Numbered from the stretch's first letter, positions 1-12,590 are shown. The stretch: DNA of 64,000 nt from Brachynemurus nebulosus (GCA_035578155.1 JAPWDM010000001.1:7466670-7530669), one strand, 5' to 3'. Translations and numbers: made by a program. The notes: generated by a model not told the origin, from the letters alone.

Positions 1-335
1 ATAAACTTAAAATTTGGCATGTAGGTCCCTGTTGGGTCGTAGGCGCTCGCTAAGAAAGGGTTTTGCAAAATTTTTTGTCTAACCGTAGAGATTTACGAAA
101 AACCGTAAAATATCAATTTTTATTACTGTATACAGCAATCTCTGGCCAATTTATCAAAAGATCGTGCACATTCGTTAGTTGCTACACATTTGTGAAAAAG
201 ATAATTTTGGAATTTTTGTAAGTATTAATAAATATTTCTATAGATACCACCAATAATATTTTTACCTATGACTACTATGAAATTACTTATTTACTGTGGA
301 AAGTACTATTTGTATCCAATAAAGAAATAATAAAT
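1..335. other. AT-rich non-coding stretch
   Basis: No open frame, RNA gene or clear repeat boundary is visible. The stretch is AT-rich with short homopolymer runs. Confidence 0.5.
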
Positions 336-337
336 TA

Positions 338-658
338 AGAGCTGGCTAGATAGAAAAGCTTGTTATCGTTACATGGCTGATTTCTTTTGTAAAAGGATCC
401 TTTTTTATAGCCAAGTTCAAATAATCTTGTCTGCCAGCGCATAATAATTTGAAAATAAAAACTGTTTCCATAGTTACAACACATGCATCTTATAAAATTT
501 TTAATATCGAAATTTAAATATTTAAGTGGCCGTTCCTGCGTTAAGCCATGGGATTGTGCTGGCAGACAAGATTATTTGAACTTGGCTATAAAAAAGGATC
601 CTTTTACAAAAGAAATCAGCCATGTAGCGATAACAAGCTTTTTTATGTAGCCAGCTCT
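338..658. mobile_element. 321-bp foldback MITE with TA target duplication
   Basis: Two 101-bp arms (338-438 and 558-658) are near-perfect reverse complements. The ends read AGAGCTGGCT and AGCCAGCTCT and are flanked on both sides by TA (336-337 and 659-660). There is no coding capacity; the roughly 119-bp spacer is plain AT-rich sequence. A TA duplication fits a Tc1/mariner-type non-autonomous element, but the superfamily is inferred from the duplication only. Confidence 0.8.
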
Positions 659-899
659 TAGACTATAAACAACTGGACTGTCCAGTTATCATCAGTTGGT
701 ACATTTGCTCTTTTCAGCAAATTCCATACAGATGAAATTTCCATCGAGCCGAGCTCGGTCATCTTGATATTAAAAATGAAATATGGACTTTACTTATCTG
801 TCCTCAGTAGTTTCGAGAAAACGATAGCAGGTATCAAAAAAATGATGAAACAAGACTATAAGTAAAATTGGTATATGAATCAAAAAAAAAAGGTCAAAA

Positions 900-1928
900 T
901 TAAAATTATCCTGTAGGACCTGAGAACCCCCAAAAAAGTCTAAGGTAAACGATTGGACGTATCGTTACCAAATTTTTGGCTCTCCAAAGAAACCCAAAAT
1001 AAATAGCTGGACGGATTTTGACCAAATTTTCCTCGAATAGTACTGAGATTCTGAAAAAAATGGACATGACGTTAAAATTACCCCGTAGGCTTTTGCGGAC
1101 CCAAAAAACCCTTCAAATAAACGATCAGACGGATTTTATCCATTCTCCAGAGAAATATTGTCCGCAGAGCCCTGGAATCTCACAAATTACAGTGCTCTTA
1201 AAATTGTCAGTATGTATATCTAACTATCTACGGTAAGATCTCAAGGTATGAAAATCAGACATGTTATTGAAATACGAATATAGCCAAGAATTTCAAAATA
1301 TCTGATTTGAAATTAAGGTGAAGTTGGAATGAATCCTCCAGCGCTATCGAATTAAACAACTCTATACTATAATGAAACAACTTGACTGATTTTGATAAAA
1401 TTTCAGGAAAATTAGACGTGCTATAAAACTATGAATATGACTTGAAAATATGAAAATATGAATAATACTTTAGAGTCGTCGAGCGAGCGAAGCGAAGCAC
1501 ATAAGGAACTGATTTTGTACAAAATTTCAGAATATCAGATTTAAATGGACGTATGGTCACATTGTCCGTCAGTTACACCAAATAGGGCGCAAATTAAAAA
1601 GCTGAAAAAATTTAACAAGTTTTACTCAAGTACTGTTGAGATCTCTGTGAAAGATGAAAGTAACATTAAAATAATTTCCCGGGGCCTTGGTGCCTTGGAG
1701 GACCTAAAATAGAAACAATTCTAAAACTGCTGGTATAGGTACCTATACTAAGTTCTTACGGTGCGGTTATTAGCCATGCTAATAAGATAATTATGAAGAT
1801 ATTTATTTTAGTCTTTGGGCGAGCAGGGTCTTGATTTTGCATAGAATTTTGGAATATATGATTGAACTGACGTATAAATTTTAGCTTCAAATAATTTTAT
1901 GCGAGTGAAACCGCGGGTCGCAGCTAGT
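900..1928 (+). mobile_element. Decayed repeat ending in a Helitron-like 3' terminus
   Basis: The segment holds degenerate direct repeats about 174 bp apart: related phrases begin near 902 and 1075, each with a GTAGG core, a run of C and A, then a GGACGGATTTT-like phrase. It ends with a short hairpin (TGCGA at 1900-1904 pairing with TCGCA at 1918-1922) followed by CTAG at 1924-1927. A hairpin just before CTRR is the classic Helitron 3' end. The 5' boundary (TC) is not resolved, and a non-LTR tail is an alternative. Confidence 0.4.
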
Positions 1929-3786
1929 TATAATATATAGGAAAGTTATTGTTTAGGCTAATGGCCATAAGTTGCTATTTTGTAATAAGGCCAATAAAAT
2001 AACATTTAAAATAATCATAAACAATAACTAAACTTGAAACTTGTAAGTTGTTGATTCAAATTATTTTTTTATTTTTTAAGTTCATTTGTTGCACTGACTC
2101 AGCTAAAAATTGTACAGATTAAATGCAAACTTCTAAATGACATAAAATTGCAGAAACTTAAAAATTTACGAATATTGTGATTACGGTGACTACTTTGTCT
2201 TGTTATTCCACTGTATGGTAATTGTTTAATTCAACTCTGTTTGAAGAAATATATGTATTTGTTTTTTCTTTTCACTTATTATTTGATGTTCACTGAAATA
2301 ATATTTACTTGGTATTGGTAAAATTTTATTCAGTTTTAACTTTTCTTCCGACATAAATTTTTGAATTTTGATTTTTATAGGAGAATTTGATGCACAAATT
2401 TGATTCAATGTTGTCAGATGAATTTTTCAAAAGTATGTAGCTCCATCTTAACTGAAAAAAAGTAGCCCAAGTTTTTCCCTAGTTTTTCCTAGAAAAAGCA
2501 CTGACGAGTAAAAAAACGCATTTGGGGAAAACTTTTTTAATTCTAGTTAATTGCTCGAAAAACGTACTTTCTTATATTCTTATATTCGTATATTCTTACA
2601 AGCAAAAGTAAGGAACATAATTATATATCTCAAACAGTTGAAAATAGCTCAAATGTGGCTCATAATCCAACTACCAAATCTGTCGCCCAAAAAGCTCAAA
2701 AACATCAAATTAACCACTTTGGCAATAAGTAGCCCAATTCGACAACTCTAATTTGACTTATTGAAAATATTAGAAGTTAGAACTAATAAATACGCGAACT
2801 AGTGACCCAAAGAAGAACTACTATCACTTATCAGTAAACTAACTACCAGTTTTTAGGTTTTGATCATTTACAAAATTTGTATCGTTTGTAAAATTTGCAA
2901 AATAAAACTGAGATATTTTTTTGAATTTCGTTCTAATTTTGTCATAATACATAATTTATTATTTCAAAATAAAAACGGACTAAATTGCTACCATTTTTTT
3001 GGCTACAAACTTTTACCATCTGATGACGAAGGGGAAAGCTTTCTCAATACTTATCCTTATTAATTTGCCTTTATACAGAAATATCTAAGTACCTATTTAT
3101 ATTACAACATGTTTCAAAATTAGCAAATTAAATGTTGTGTTCCTATTTTTGTAATAATAAGGAAACAATATTAATTTTCTTTTTCTCCAAATTTTTTTCT
3201 ACTCGTAATATATTCTTTTAATCATATAGAAATTAACATTGCCTGTTTTAACGAAAAGAACATGTAATTTTGCGTTTAGAAAAATGTTAACGTCTAATTT
3301 GATGTAATTTTTTATATCAACTAAACTCAAATAGCTGTACTATTTTTTTTCTTTATTTTTAATTTAATGACGTAAGGGGTTATAAGCTAACAGAAAAAAT
3401 TGCCTCGAAAGAATTTTTATGTTCCAAATGTATAATTTAAATATCCATTTAATTTTTTTCCTTTTTTTTTTTTGAATGACTTTTAACAGGTTCTATGAAC
3501 AAGTAAAAAATGTTCTTTTTATTTAAAATGTTTTAAAATAGGGATGCATGTAAATATATGTTTCTTGTACAAGTCTCAAGTGTGAACTGAATGCACTTTT
3601 ATTATGTGAAGATTTATTATATTATAACAGGTTCTTAACTTTTCCATACATAATGCATGTGTGTACATATGTATATGTGTAAATAGAGAACTAGAATAAA
3701 ATTATAGATTCGATATGGAAATGAAAACAATAAAAATAAAAAGTATTAAAAATATTTTACTCTTTTAGTTCTTATATATAATTAGG
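1929..3786. other. AT-rich non-coding stretch
   Basis: Only short chance open frames (up to 67 codons) with no recognisable motif occur here. A small TATTC-type microsatellite lies near 2571-2600. I see no boundaries of known elements. Confidence 0.5.
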
Positions 3787-3890
3787 CTAGGTTCAGAAAG
3801 TAGTTAAGTGATCAAAATTATTCGCTCTGAATTTATTTACATAATTTTGTTCTATTCATAGTAATCTTTTTCTATATACATAGTGCAATA
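3787..3890 (-). repeat. Fragment of the Penelope-like terminal repeat
   Basis: About 100 bp beginning AGGTTCAG matches the outer part of the right arm of the 14140-16722 element, read from its end inwards: AGGTTCAG, GTGATCAAAA, ATTCGC, then TTTACATAAT in the same order and spacing. No ribozyme-like inner part follows, so this is a truncated copy. Confidence 0.55.
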
Positions 3891-4040
3891 TAAAAGTTCC
3901 TATTTTATGCTTTTTTTTCACTCAAGAAGCCAAATGTATGTAGAATAAACAAAATATTTCATTTTGTTTGCTTTTTTTGGTTTTCACAAAAAAATTCTCA
4001 AGCAACAGCAAATAATTTGCAATTTGCGAGTTATCATGTT

Positions 4041-4882
4041 AGGAGCGCCAAACCATAACGTTGTAAGTGCCACACGAACTCGAATATGTTTTTTTGCAGT
4101 AAAGCGTTGTATATGCTGGTGTTTACCTGCACCCTTAAAATTCCGACCGTACAGACTCTGTAACGGACACCATCCTCAATATTGTTAAAAAGCAAGTCAT
4201 AACGTTGTATGTGCCTGCTATCGTGATTTTTCAATTATTAAGAAAACAAAAAAGTTTACAAAGCCACTTATTGATGAATCTGGCTAAAACGATAATTAAC
4301 ACCAAAAAACTACAGATATTTTCGGCTACTATGATTTGAGTAACATCTGAAAATTTTGGTGTAGTTTATACAAAGAAAAGTTACGGGGACTTTGCCCAAT
4401 GGAGAACAATTTCACTGTTGAAACCTGAAGTCACAAAGACGAATTTTGAGGACTTGGAAATTGAGATGAAGGGAGCATCTGTACCTTTAGCTGCTGAGAA
4501 GAAGAAGGACATTCATGCCATGTTACCGTATTTATCAGGAGAAAATAAATTGTTTTATGAAGGCTTCTTAAAACAGATATCTTAAAAGTTTTAGTTTAAT
4601 TTGATAAGTGCAAGTAAAGATACACTTACAACGTTATGACTTGCATAAATAAGGACACTTACAACGTTTTGTCGTTTTCAGTTTTTTTAAATTAATATTA
4701 AAATTATTTCTGTTTTTCGGAATATTACAAATTTGTATGTTAATTATGTGTATTTAAATGAAAGTTTAATAATAAATATTGTATGCAATTAATTCGTTTG
4801 TTATTTCTCAATAAAAACGGTTTTTTGTCTCTACTGAAAACTTCTTTTTTTGGCACTTACAATGTTATGGTGTGGCACCTCT
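4041..4882. mobile_element. 842-bp TIR element of unassigned superfamily
   Basis: The ends are about 32-bp imperfect inverted repeats (4041-4072 and 4851-4882) containing CCATAACGTTGTAAGTGCC. The same core, ACTTACAACGTTATG, recurs inside near 4195 in one orientation and near 4622 and 4660 in the other, as transposase-binding repeats often do. The flanks share CATGT, but no clean target duplication is evident. The element encloses a broken frame at 4274-4585. Confidence 0.65.
4274..4585 (+). pseudogene. Broken reading frame inside the TIR element, product unknown
   Basis: From an ATG at 4274 the frame runs 103 codons to TAA at 4583-4585, with one in-frame TGA at 4337-4339. The part after the stop (about 81 codons) looks like real protein: mixed charged and hydrophobic composition, a TNFEDLEIEM segment, a lysine run after LAAE, then MLPYLSGENKLFYEGFL near the C-terminus. 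Sequence outside this frame is much poorer in G and C. I do not recognise the family. Its place between matched inverted repeats suggests either the remains of the element's own protein or a captured host exon. The break and short length argue against a working product. Confidence 0.4.
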
Positions 4883-5157
4883 CATGTATCATCAACAAAA
4901 CGAGTCTTTGTGACTGATCTGGGTCGATTTTCACTGGGACACGTAGCTAAATTTGATTTTTAGGAATTATTAAGTACCTAAAGGAGGTACCTTGGACGCA
5001 TAAAATTCGACGTCTTAGGAGACTCAAATAATTGACAAAGGTAATAAATGACTTCCATGCATCATTTTATTCTCTCAAAGGGCATTCATTATAAACTAAC
5101 TATACATGTACGTATTTCTGCAGCGGGCTTATAATTATTTTATGACCCAAAATGTTT

Positions 5158-5577
5158 TAGCGAATTTTCGAATCGAAAATTCAGCTATTACGGCCACTGT
5201 CATGACGCGACTTGAGTCCGGGACTATGACAGAAATTTTTTTTGTGTCCGTGTGACTCTCGAGTAAAATGTCCTACTTTTACGAAATTTAGTGAAAATGT
5301 TGGAAGTCCCAAACCGTCGGACAAGTTCGTTACTCAAACACGTCTGATGCCCGGAACATGGTTTTTGGGGCATTTTTCGTAAAAAAATTAGTTTTTTGCC
5401 AAAATTTCCACTTATTCAAAAATTTTTGCGAAACTTTTTTAACACCATTGAAAAGAGGAGAAAAATCACACAAAAAAGGTCTTTAAAATATTATTCTATG
5501 TCAACTAATTCCCGAGAAAAACTAATTTTTGTAAACGGAAATTCGCTATGTTATGCAAGATGCTACGACAGCGGTAT
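5158..5577 (+). mobile_element. Short complete copy of the composite (120-bp minisatellite) repeat family
   Basis: It starts TAGCGAATTTTCG, includes the GACTTGAGTCCGGGACTATG segment (about 5211) and the CACGTCTGATGCCC segment (about 5339), and ends GCTACGACAGCGGTAT. The same start, middle and end occur in that order in the copy at 44044-45967. That copy carries in addition an AT microsatellite and a 120-bp tandem array, both missing here. Confidence 0.65.
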
Positions 5578-6415
5578 TATGAGAGTGAACATACATAGTT
5601 TTTAACAATATTACGTACATAATTAGTAGGTACTTACTTATTTTCTACTCGATAGTTTATCAAAAAACTATCTATTTTTTTTTTCGGTCTGTTATACTTT
5701 CAATTTTTCTCAAACCGTATATATAATTCATAGATTAGTAGTCCAAGTTACTCAAACAACTTCCATCAGTGTCAGTGATTCATTCGTGTTTAGGTATCGT
5801 ATTTCCAAACCAATCAAAATATTTAATCGAGTGAATCATTTGTATATGGTGTGCGAAAGTTACATAAGTCATTGTAGTAATTTTAAATGATAATAATAAT
5901 CCTTTTTTATGTATAGACGCTAGTTTTTGTATTAATTTCAAAATGCAAGTCTGCACTACCTCATTCACGCAGTCACATGCATATGTCGGCATACACAATA
6001 ATAGTATTAAATTTATTTCACATTATACACAGAATAAATTTTTAATTCTTTCAAAAAGTAATTTTAGCATGTAATGATTGCAATTAACTGCATTGAACCG
6101 TAACAAATAATACCGCAACTAATGCAGTCAACTATGCTATTTTATTGAAAATATATTATTATCTTTGTATACTTTTTATTACACTTACATTGTAGCCTAT
6201 ATGTTGTGCAGGGATTTATTTATCGATTATTATTATTATTGTTATTATTACAGGACGGTACCAATTTTTTTCAAACAAAAAATGCGTTTATAAAAGCGGT
6301 ACTTAACGAAAGTGCTGATTTTTACCAAAATCGTTTCGAATATATTTTTAAACTTGCATTTATTTTTAACTTCGTCCGCGTCATGTTTAAAATTATCACA
6401 TCAAGTTAATAATAT
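5578..6415. other. AT-rich non-coding stretch
   Basis: Only short unsupported frames are present. A TTATTA microsatellite-like run lies near 6225-6250. No element boundary was found. Confidence 0.45.
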
Positions 6416-6423
6416 GTGTAGAG

Positions 6424-7192
6424 CAGCGGTTTCCAAACTGGGGCGCGCCCAATGTTTACCAGGGGGGGGGGGCGTAGTTTAATTGCAAATATCGTCGTCG
6501 TTTTAATAAAATCATGGTTTTAAGAATGAGCACAAACATAATTACCAAATAATGGACATTTTATTTTAGGGAGTTACATGGGTCTTTTTTAGCAAAAGAA
6601 AACACTATTTTTTCAATTTTTTTTACAATATAAGAAAATATAATTTATTTAAACTTTTGGCATATTATTTTGAGACACTGTAAAAAAATTTTTATGAAAA
6701 AAAAAATAATTAGGCCATTGGCAGCTAGTTTTCGAAAATCGCTGATTTTTCGCCGTAGGCAGAGTAACTCGTGAAATTCTTACCTAAAATAAAAAAACAA
6801 AACTTTTTCTATTAGTAGATGCTTATGGCTTGTACTTGAACGAAAAATTACTGTCTTTGTCCATCACATCTCATTTTACAAGTAGAAAATGAAGGAAAAA
6901 CACGAAAATTTTTACCAAAAATCAAAAATTTCTGTTTAAGACACTGTCAAAAGTTGAAATTTCATTTTTTTTTAAATCCCTTTGTTCAAGTACAAGTCAT
7001 AAGCATTTACTAATAGAAAAAAATTGCCAAAAGTTGGAATAAATTAAGTTTTTTGCCAAAAAAGCCATGTGTCATGTAACACCTTAACACTGATTTTCTA
7101 CTATTGTTTATAAATTTTTTCAAGAGGGGGCGGCAGAGGTAAAAATTTTTATAGGTGGGGGGGCGTAAGTGCACAAAGTTTGGAAACCGCTG
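6424..7192. mobile_element. Non-autonomous hAT element with perfect 8-bp duplication
   Basis: The termini are CAGCGGTTTCCAAACT at the left and its reverse complement at the right, the typical hAT form CAGNGGTT. The flanks are GTGTAGAG at 6416-6423 and again at 7193-7200, a perfect 8-bp target duplication. The 769-bp body has no coding capacity. It is itself palindromic: a second pair of arms (about 6570-6600 and 7040-7082) and a third (about 6805-6845 and 6970-7022, around GATGCTTATGGCTTGTACTT) nest inside the termini. Confidence 0.9.
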
Positions 7193-7229
7193 GTGTAGAG
7201 TATACTTGCAATCATTTCACTATCGAGAG

Positions 7230-7436
7230 CCGTTATTTTTTTCTTGGAAATTTTCGCACAGGAATAAAATTTTTCCCCGAGGCAAAAAGTAGCTTATAAT
7301 ATTTTCTGTTCTGCAAGCTATCTCTGTGCAAAGTTTAAAGTTGACTGATCAAGCGGTTGAAGCGTGGAAGAAAAAGACAAACAAAGAAACCAACAAACTT
7401 ACTTTCACATTTATAAAATTAATTAGGATTATAATT
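7230..7436 (+). repeat. Tail fragment of a non-LTR-type dispersed repeat
   Basis: The phrase order (GCAAAGTTTAAAGTTGA, a GATCAAGCGGTTGAAGCGTG block, an AAAGACAAACAAAGAAACC block, then TTTCACATTTATAAAATTA) is that of 3' tails seen widely in arthropod genomes and attributed to non-LTR retrotransposons. No coding part is attached. The family assignment is from memory of the pattern. Confidence 0.4.
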
Positions 7437-8613
7437 TGTATTTTAGTTGTAAAAAAGTTATTTAAACTTAAAACTAATTAATAGATAAATAAGTTTTTAC
7501 CTGCGAATTTTCCTCTATCGATCCCAGATTAATTGACAGTGCACCTTCTTTACAATATTCGCTATTGTAAGAAACAGACCATTAGTAAGAATATACTAAA
7601 AATTAAGATCGACCCGAGGACGATGCAAACGGTGTGACCGCATTTGGCTCTCCACTTGTGAAAGCTACGCGTCACTGATTGATTTTGCAAAATTACAATC
7701 TTAAATGTGATCTTTGTAAGACGATACTGATTTATTTAATAAAATCAAAATTTGTCCAGTTTTGCATGCTAGAATCACAAACATAGATTGTAATATTTGT
7801 GAATATTTAATAAAAATATGTAATTTATTTGAGTTGTAACCAAATTTTGTTACTAGAATTCTAGAACCAGAACTAGAAATTACGAAAATAAATAATGGTT
7901 TCTTTTTGTTTGGAGTGCACGTGCTTTACACAAACATCAATATTTGACATTTCTGGTGGAAATTTTGAAATGGAAAGTGATGTTTCTAAAACTGGAACCC
8001 TACTGTATAATACCTATACTTAGTTATTGAATTGTAAGAATAACATCATTTTAAAAGCATTAATTTAAATTATTTAATGTCATCATTTTTAATTTTATTA
8101 TTTCATTAATATTGATTGATAGAATTTTAAAATTATAAATTTCCTGATAATTAAGTAATAAGAGTTATTTCTAATAGCGACAAAATACACGCAGTCACAT
8201 TCAGTTCATGATTTATGGTTTTTTTTTTTGTACAAATATTTGAATTACAATCTTGTATAGAATTTATAATTAATAAATTGAAAGTTGAGGTACTTTTAAT
8301 CTCCTGGCTATTAGATGGGTGATTCTACTTTTCAGGTCCTTCAAGAAATTAAAGTTGTCTCCACAATAAGGAAGGTTAAAACTATATACAGAATGAAGAT
8401 ATATACTTTCATTTATTTTATCTAAATAAAGTTAATAACTCTTATTTAGATGACCTACCTACATTTACTTTAATTTTTGATTTAATTTTTTTTATAAAAA
8501 TGGTGTCAAACTTTTATAGGAGTTCCGAATGTCCCTATTACGCATTGCTTGGAACTATAAGGTTCTTTAAAAATAAGTTTACTGAAACCACACAATTTTA
8601 TAAATAAAATAGG
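7437..8613. other. AT-rich non-coding stretch
   Basis: No feature seen beyond homopolymer runs and short chance frames. Confidence 0.45.
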
Positions 8614-8955
8614 TACCCCTGTCGCAGCATCTGCATAACATAGCGAATTTCCAAATCTTGGGCACTGGCGGATCTCATCTAAGACCTGTACCTATTTAAA
8701 ATAGTTTAGCTTTCTAAGAGTAAAAGAATTTTTAAAATCGGTTGGGTAATTAGTTTTGGTATTTTTGAGGACCCAAGAACCCGAACGAATTTTGTGCAGC
8801 ATAGTTGTATCCATCTAAAATAATTTAGTTCTCTAGCAGTGAGAAATTTTTTAGCATCGGTTCGATAGCTTATTACTGGCGTTTTCGGATCTGCAAGATC
8901 CCGGTGGACCTCATTAAAAAATCAGCTCGACCGTATATTCTAGGCGGACTTTATG

Positions 8956-9037
<82 letters not shown>

Positions 9038-10025
9038 AACCCGTTGTGTAGCATTCTACGCCGCATTTGCATCCGCAGGACAGTTGTGGATCTCAGATAA
9101 CACAACCTGTACCTATCTAAAATAGTTTACCTTGGTAATAGTAAAAAGGTTTCAAAATTGGTCAGTTATTTTATTTTTGACACTTTTAGATCCTACTGAC
9201 ACTTCAGACCTTACATAACGTAATCTATATGTATCTAAAATAGCTTAGCTCCCCAACAGTGAAAAAATTTTCAAAATCGGTCGGCTAGTTTATTTTTGAC
9301 GCTTTTGGATCCGATGGACCCTGGCAGACTTTACATAACGTAATCTATATTTATCTAAAATAGTTTAGCTCTGTAAGAGTGAAAAAATTTTCAAAATCGA
9401 TTGGTTAGTTTATTTTTACCATTTTTGGGTCCCATGGACCCTGGCGGACCCTAAATAACGTAATGTATGTCTATCTAAAATAGTTAGTTCCCCAACAGTG
9501 AAAAAATTTTCAAAATCGGTCGGTTAGTTTATTTTTGACACTTTTGGACCCATGGACCCTGACAGACCTTACATAACGTAATCTATATTTATCTAAAATA
9601 GTTTAGCTCTGTAACAGTGAAAAAATTTTCAAAATCGGTCGGTTAGTTTATTTTTGACACTTTTGGATCCCATGGACCCTGGCAGACCTTACATAACGGA
9701 ATCTATATTTATCTAAAACAGTTTAGCTCTGTAACAGTGAAAAAATTTTCAAAATCGATCAGGCAGTTTATTTTTGACACTTTTGGGTCCTATGGACCGA
9801 GGCGGACCTTACATAACGTAATCGATATTTATCTAAAATAGTTTAGCTCTGTAACAGTGAAAAAATTTTCAAAATCGGTCAGTTAGTTTATTTTTGACAC
9901 TTTTGGGTCCTGTGGACCCTGGCGGACCTTACATAATGTATTCTAAATCTATCTAAAATAGTTTAGCTCTGTAACAGTGAAGAAATTTTTAAAATTGGTC
10001 GTTTAGTTTATTTTTTACAATTATG
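8614..10025 (-). repeat. 120-bp-period minisatellite with conserved family end
   Basis: The left edge reads TACCCCTGTCGCAGCATC, the reverse complement of the family's right end. About eleven tandem units follow, marked by GTGAAAAAATTTTC at 9261, 9381, 9500, 9619, 9739, 9859 and 9979, which gives a 119-120 bp period. Earlier divergent units sit at 8722, 8842 and 9142. Each unit has a TAAAATAGTTTAGCTCT phrase, AAAATCGGTCGGTTAG, a GACACTTTTGG phrase and a GGACCTTACATAACG phrase. The other end of the element is not found. An AT microsatellite interrupts the array. Confidence 0.85.
8958..9033. repeat. (AT)n microsatellite
   Basis: About 38 uninterrupted dinucleotide units inside the minisatellite array. 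The tyrosine/isoleucine open frame across it is an artefact. Confidence 0.98.
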
Positions 10026-11200
10026 GGATTAAGACCATAGAACATAAAGCAAAAGTCAAATCAAGTGATTGAAATTGAGAGCTTGTCATTTTTTTTACAT
10101 CAAGCAAGAAGACCGGCTGCGTGTGTTTATTGAGTGTATCGTTCGTCACGGCTTTTTCTGGTATGTATTTAACAATTTCAAATCATTTTTACGTAGATAT
10201 TATTTGTAATAATGTAAGCTTTACGATAAACTCAAGTTTTCAATATAAATGATCGCTGTTCACGATTAATAACGATTTTGTTGGAAAATTGTATCCTTCG
10301 TCACGGCAGAATGTGACGATGGAAGACATGAAAGTGGCGAAGGATACGATAATAAAATAAGTATATATTTATTATATTAGTGTTTGTTTGTATATCAACT
10401 AATTTTTTTAGTTAACTAAGTTGATTAATTTGGTCAACTCCTAACCAATTTTTTAATATCATAAAACACAAACAACAAAACACACTCTTCAATTTTTCTT
10501 GAGACAAAAAAACAAACTTTTTTTCACTTTTCTTACTTGATATTAGGAGAACATAATATAAATATTATTTAAATAATAATTTATTATTTAAATCTAATTT
10601 GAACATCTTTTTCTGTCTGGATTCAGTAATCCGTAAAAAAATATTGGTTTTAATTTGAAACCGCGCTGCTGGTCTGCAGATACCGAATCTATGATAATTT
10701 TCCTACATTCTAGTCGCATGAAATTTACTAAATGGCTTTCTCTATTTTTTTTTATGGTTGAGACCTAACAAGTAGAACCACCCAAATATGTATTTTTTTT
10801 TACAACTCTGTAACAAACAATCAATATTTTCGTTTCTTTAAAAAAAAAGAAAATAGAGCTTATCTTCATACCACTTAATTTGCGAGAAATTTGATGTTTG
10901 GAATGCAAATACATTTTTTTCAGGATTATGAATATCCTAAGACCGTATTATGAACTTTCCACACTTTCTAAGTAAAGTGAATTTACTGAAGAATACTCAG
11001 ATAATAGCAATTGTATAAGTTCAGAAAGTTAACAAAATTTTAGTATACTACACATAGTAAAAGCGCCCTAATTAATCTCATCCCCAAACAACATCATTGT
11101 GAGGAATATTTTTGTACGCAAAAGGTTTTAAAGCTTGTTTCCTACCTTTCGAAGTCGAGTTTCAGTCTTTTTATATTTTTATTTTATTGTATTATATTTT
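10026..11200. other. AT-rich non-coding stretch with a repeated CTTCGTCACGGC phrase
   Basis: The phrase GTATC(C/G)TTCGTCACGGC occurs near 10136 and 10289, and a reverse version (GGCGAAGGATAC) near 10337, so a small degenerate repeat is present. Nothing else is recognisable; there is no gene. Confidence 0.4.
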
Positions 11201-11204
11201 CTAA

Positions 11205-11830
11205 CTAACTGTACCCGCAACGTCGTTCGCGCGATGCATTGTTATAAAATCAATGAGCAGTATATAAGTGTAATAATTATACAGAAGTTGCATAAAACAA
11301 TAATTTTTGCGCAATGCATGCACATGCTCAAAATGGTTTTTATATCTTCCCAAGGGAAGTTGACATTTCACTGTAATAAAAAGTATCTTATATGTTGATC
11401 CAGGTAATAAGTTAACATCAGATCAAATTTCATAAAAATCCGTTCAAAAGTTTTTACCTAATGCGTGCACATGCTCAAAATTGTTTTTCTATTTTCTCGT
11501 GCGAACGCGTGACACTTTCCGGAGTTAAAAGTATCTTAGATGTTGACCCTGTTAATAAGTCAACACTACACCAAATTTCATTAAAATCCGTCCAGGTGTT
11601 TTTACGTAGGTAATGTGTGCACATGCTCAAAATGGTTTTTACATTTTCCCGTCGGAATGAGACACTTTCCCAGAGTAAAAAGTATCTTAGATATTAACAC
11701 AGGCACTAAGTTATCATCACACCAAATTTCATTAAAATCTGTCCAGTAGTTTTTGCGTGATGCGTGAACAAACAGACAGACAGACAAAAATTTTAAAAAT
11801 CGCTGTTTTGATATCTACGTCGATAACTAT
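11205..11830. repeat. Three-unit tandem array of an insect LINE/Helitron-like repeat
   Basis: It begins with CTGTACCCGCAACGTCGTTCG, close to a phrase common at the end of arthropod repeats. Three related units of about 155 bp follow, starting near 11307, 11459 and 11612. Each carries GCACATGCTCAAAAT, AAAAGTATCTTA and CAAATTTCAT(T/A)AAAATC. The array ends with GTAGTTTTTGCGTGATGCG and an ACAGACAGACAGAC run. This order matches widespread 3' tail modules; the polarity and exact class are uncertain. Confidence 0.6.
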
Positions 11831-12590
11831 TTACAGTTATAAATACGTTGATAAATATTTACAGTACCAGTACAATTTTCAAAAAATACTCCATGTACAG
11901 AAACGGTCTCGCTACAGTTTTTATTATATGTATAGATAAGTATTTTTAGTTAGACATTAAACGTATTAAACAGCAAGAATTATCTGATTTACTTAAGTAT
12001 TTGTAATGTTCTAAAAACAGACGTAATAATGGTCTCATTAACTATTATCACCTATTAATTATGTTTAGACAAAAGTGTGTAATTAAGAGTTTTATTGTAC
12101 TCTCTGTTTGGCAATTAGAACTCTCAGTAACATACTGTATTAAGTACTTACACAGCCATTACAATTTATTACACTTTAGTAATAAAAGTAATCCAATTAA
12201 TATTTAATTAAAATCTAATCGTAATCAAACTAAGAATTTAGTTATTTTTAAATCGAATTTTTAAAGTTACGTTTTGAAACTTAATGGATGTTTTCTTTGT
12301 ATTGTTATAAATAATGAAAACGCATCTCCATTGTTATAGATACGAATGACTTAATTTTTATTTAGTTAAATGAATTATTAGTTCGTATTCATAGTATTAA
12401 AGTTATTGACCTGTAATATAAATAAATTCACCCACATAAAAAATGTCCTCATAGTGTGTTTTCTAAACAAATACTTCCTACAACATATTTGACTATATTC
12501 AAAAAAAAAAAAAAAAAAAAATAGAAAAAAATTCAAAAAATAAGTTACTTAAAATAAATCGAATATTTAAGAGCCACTAGTTCTAGAATG
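11831..12590. other. AT-rich non-coding stretch with poly(A) run
   Basis: No gene or element boundary seen. A run of about 21 A lies near 12500-12520. Confidence 0.45.

Noticed and set aside
8904..9125. Open frame of repeated Tyr-Ile
   Set aside because: It only reads through the (AT)n run; the same applies to both strands at 44138-44458.
8614..10025. CRISPR array
   Set aside because: The unit is a contiguous 120-bp tandem repeat with no unique spacers, in a eukaryotic repeat context.
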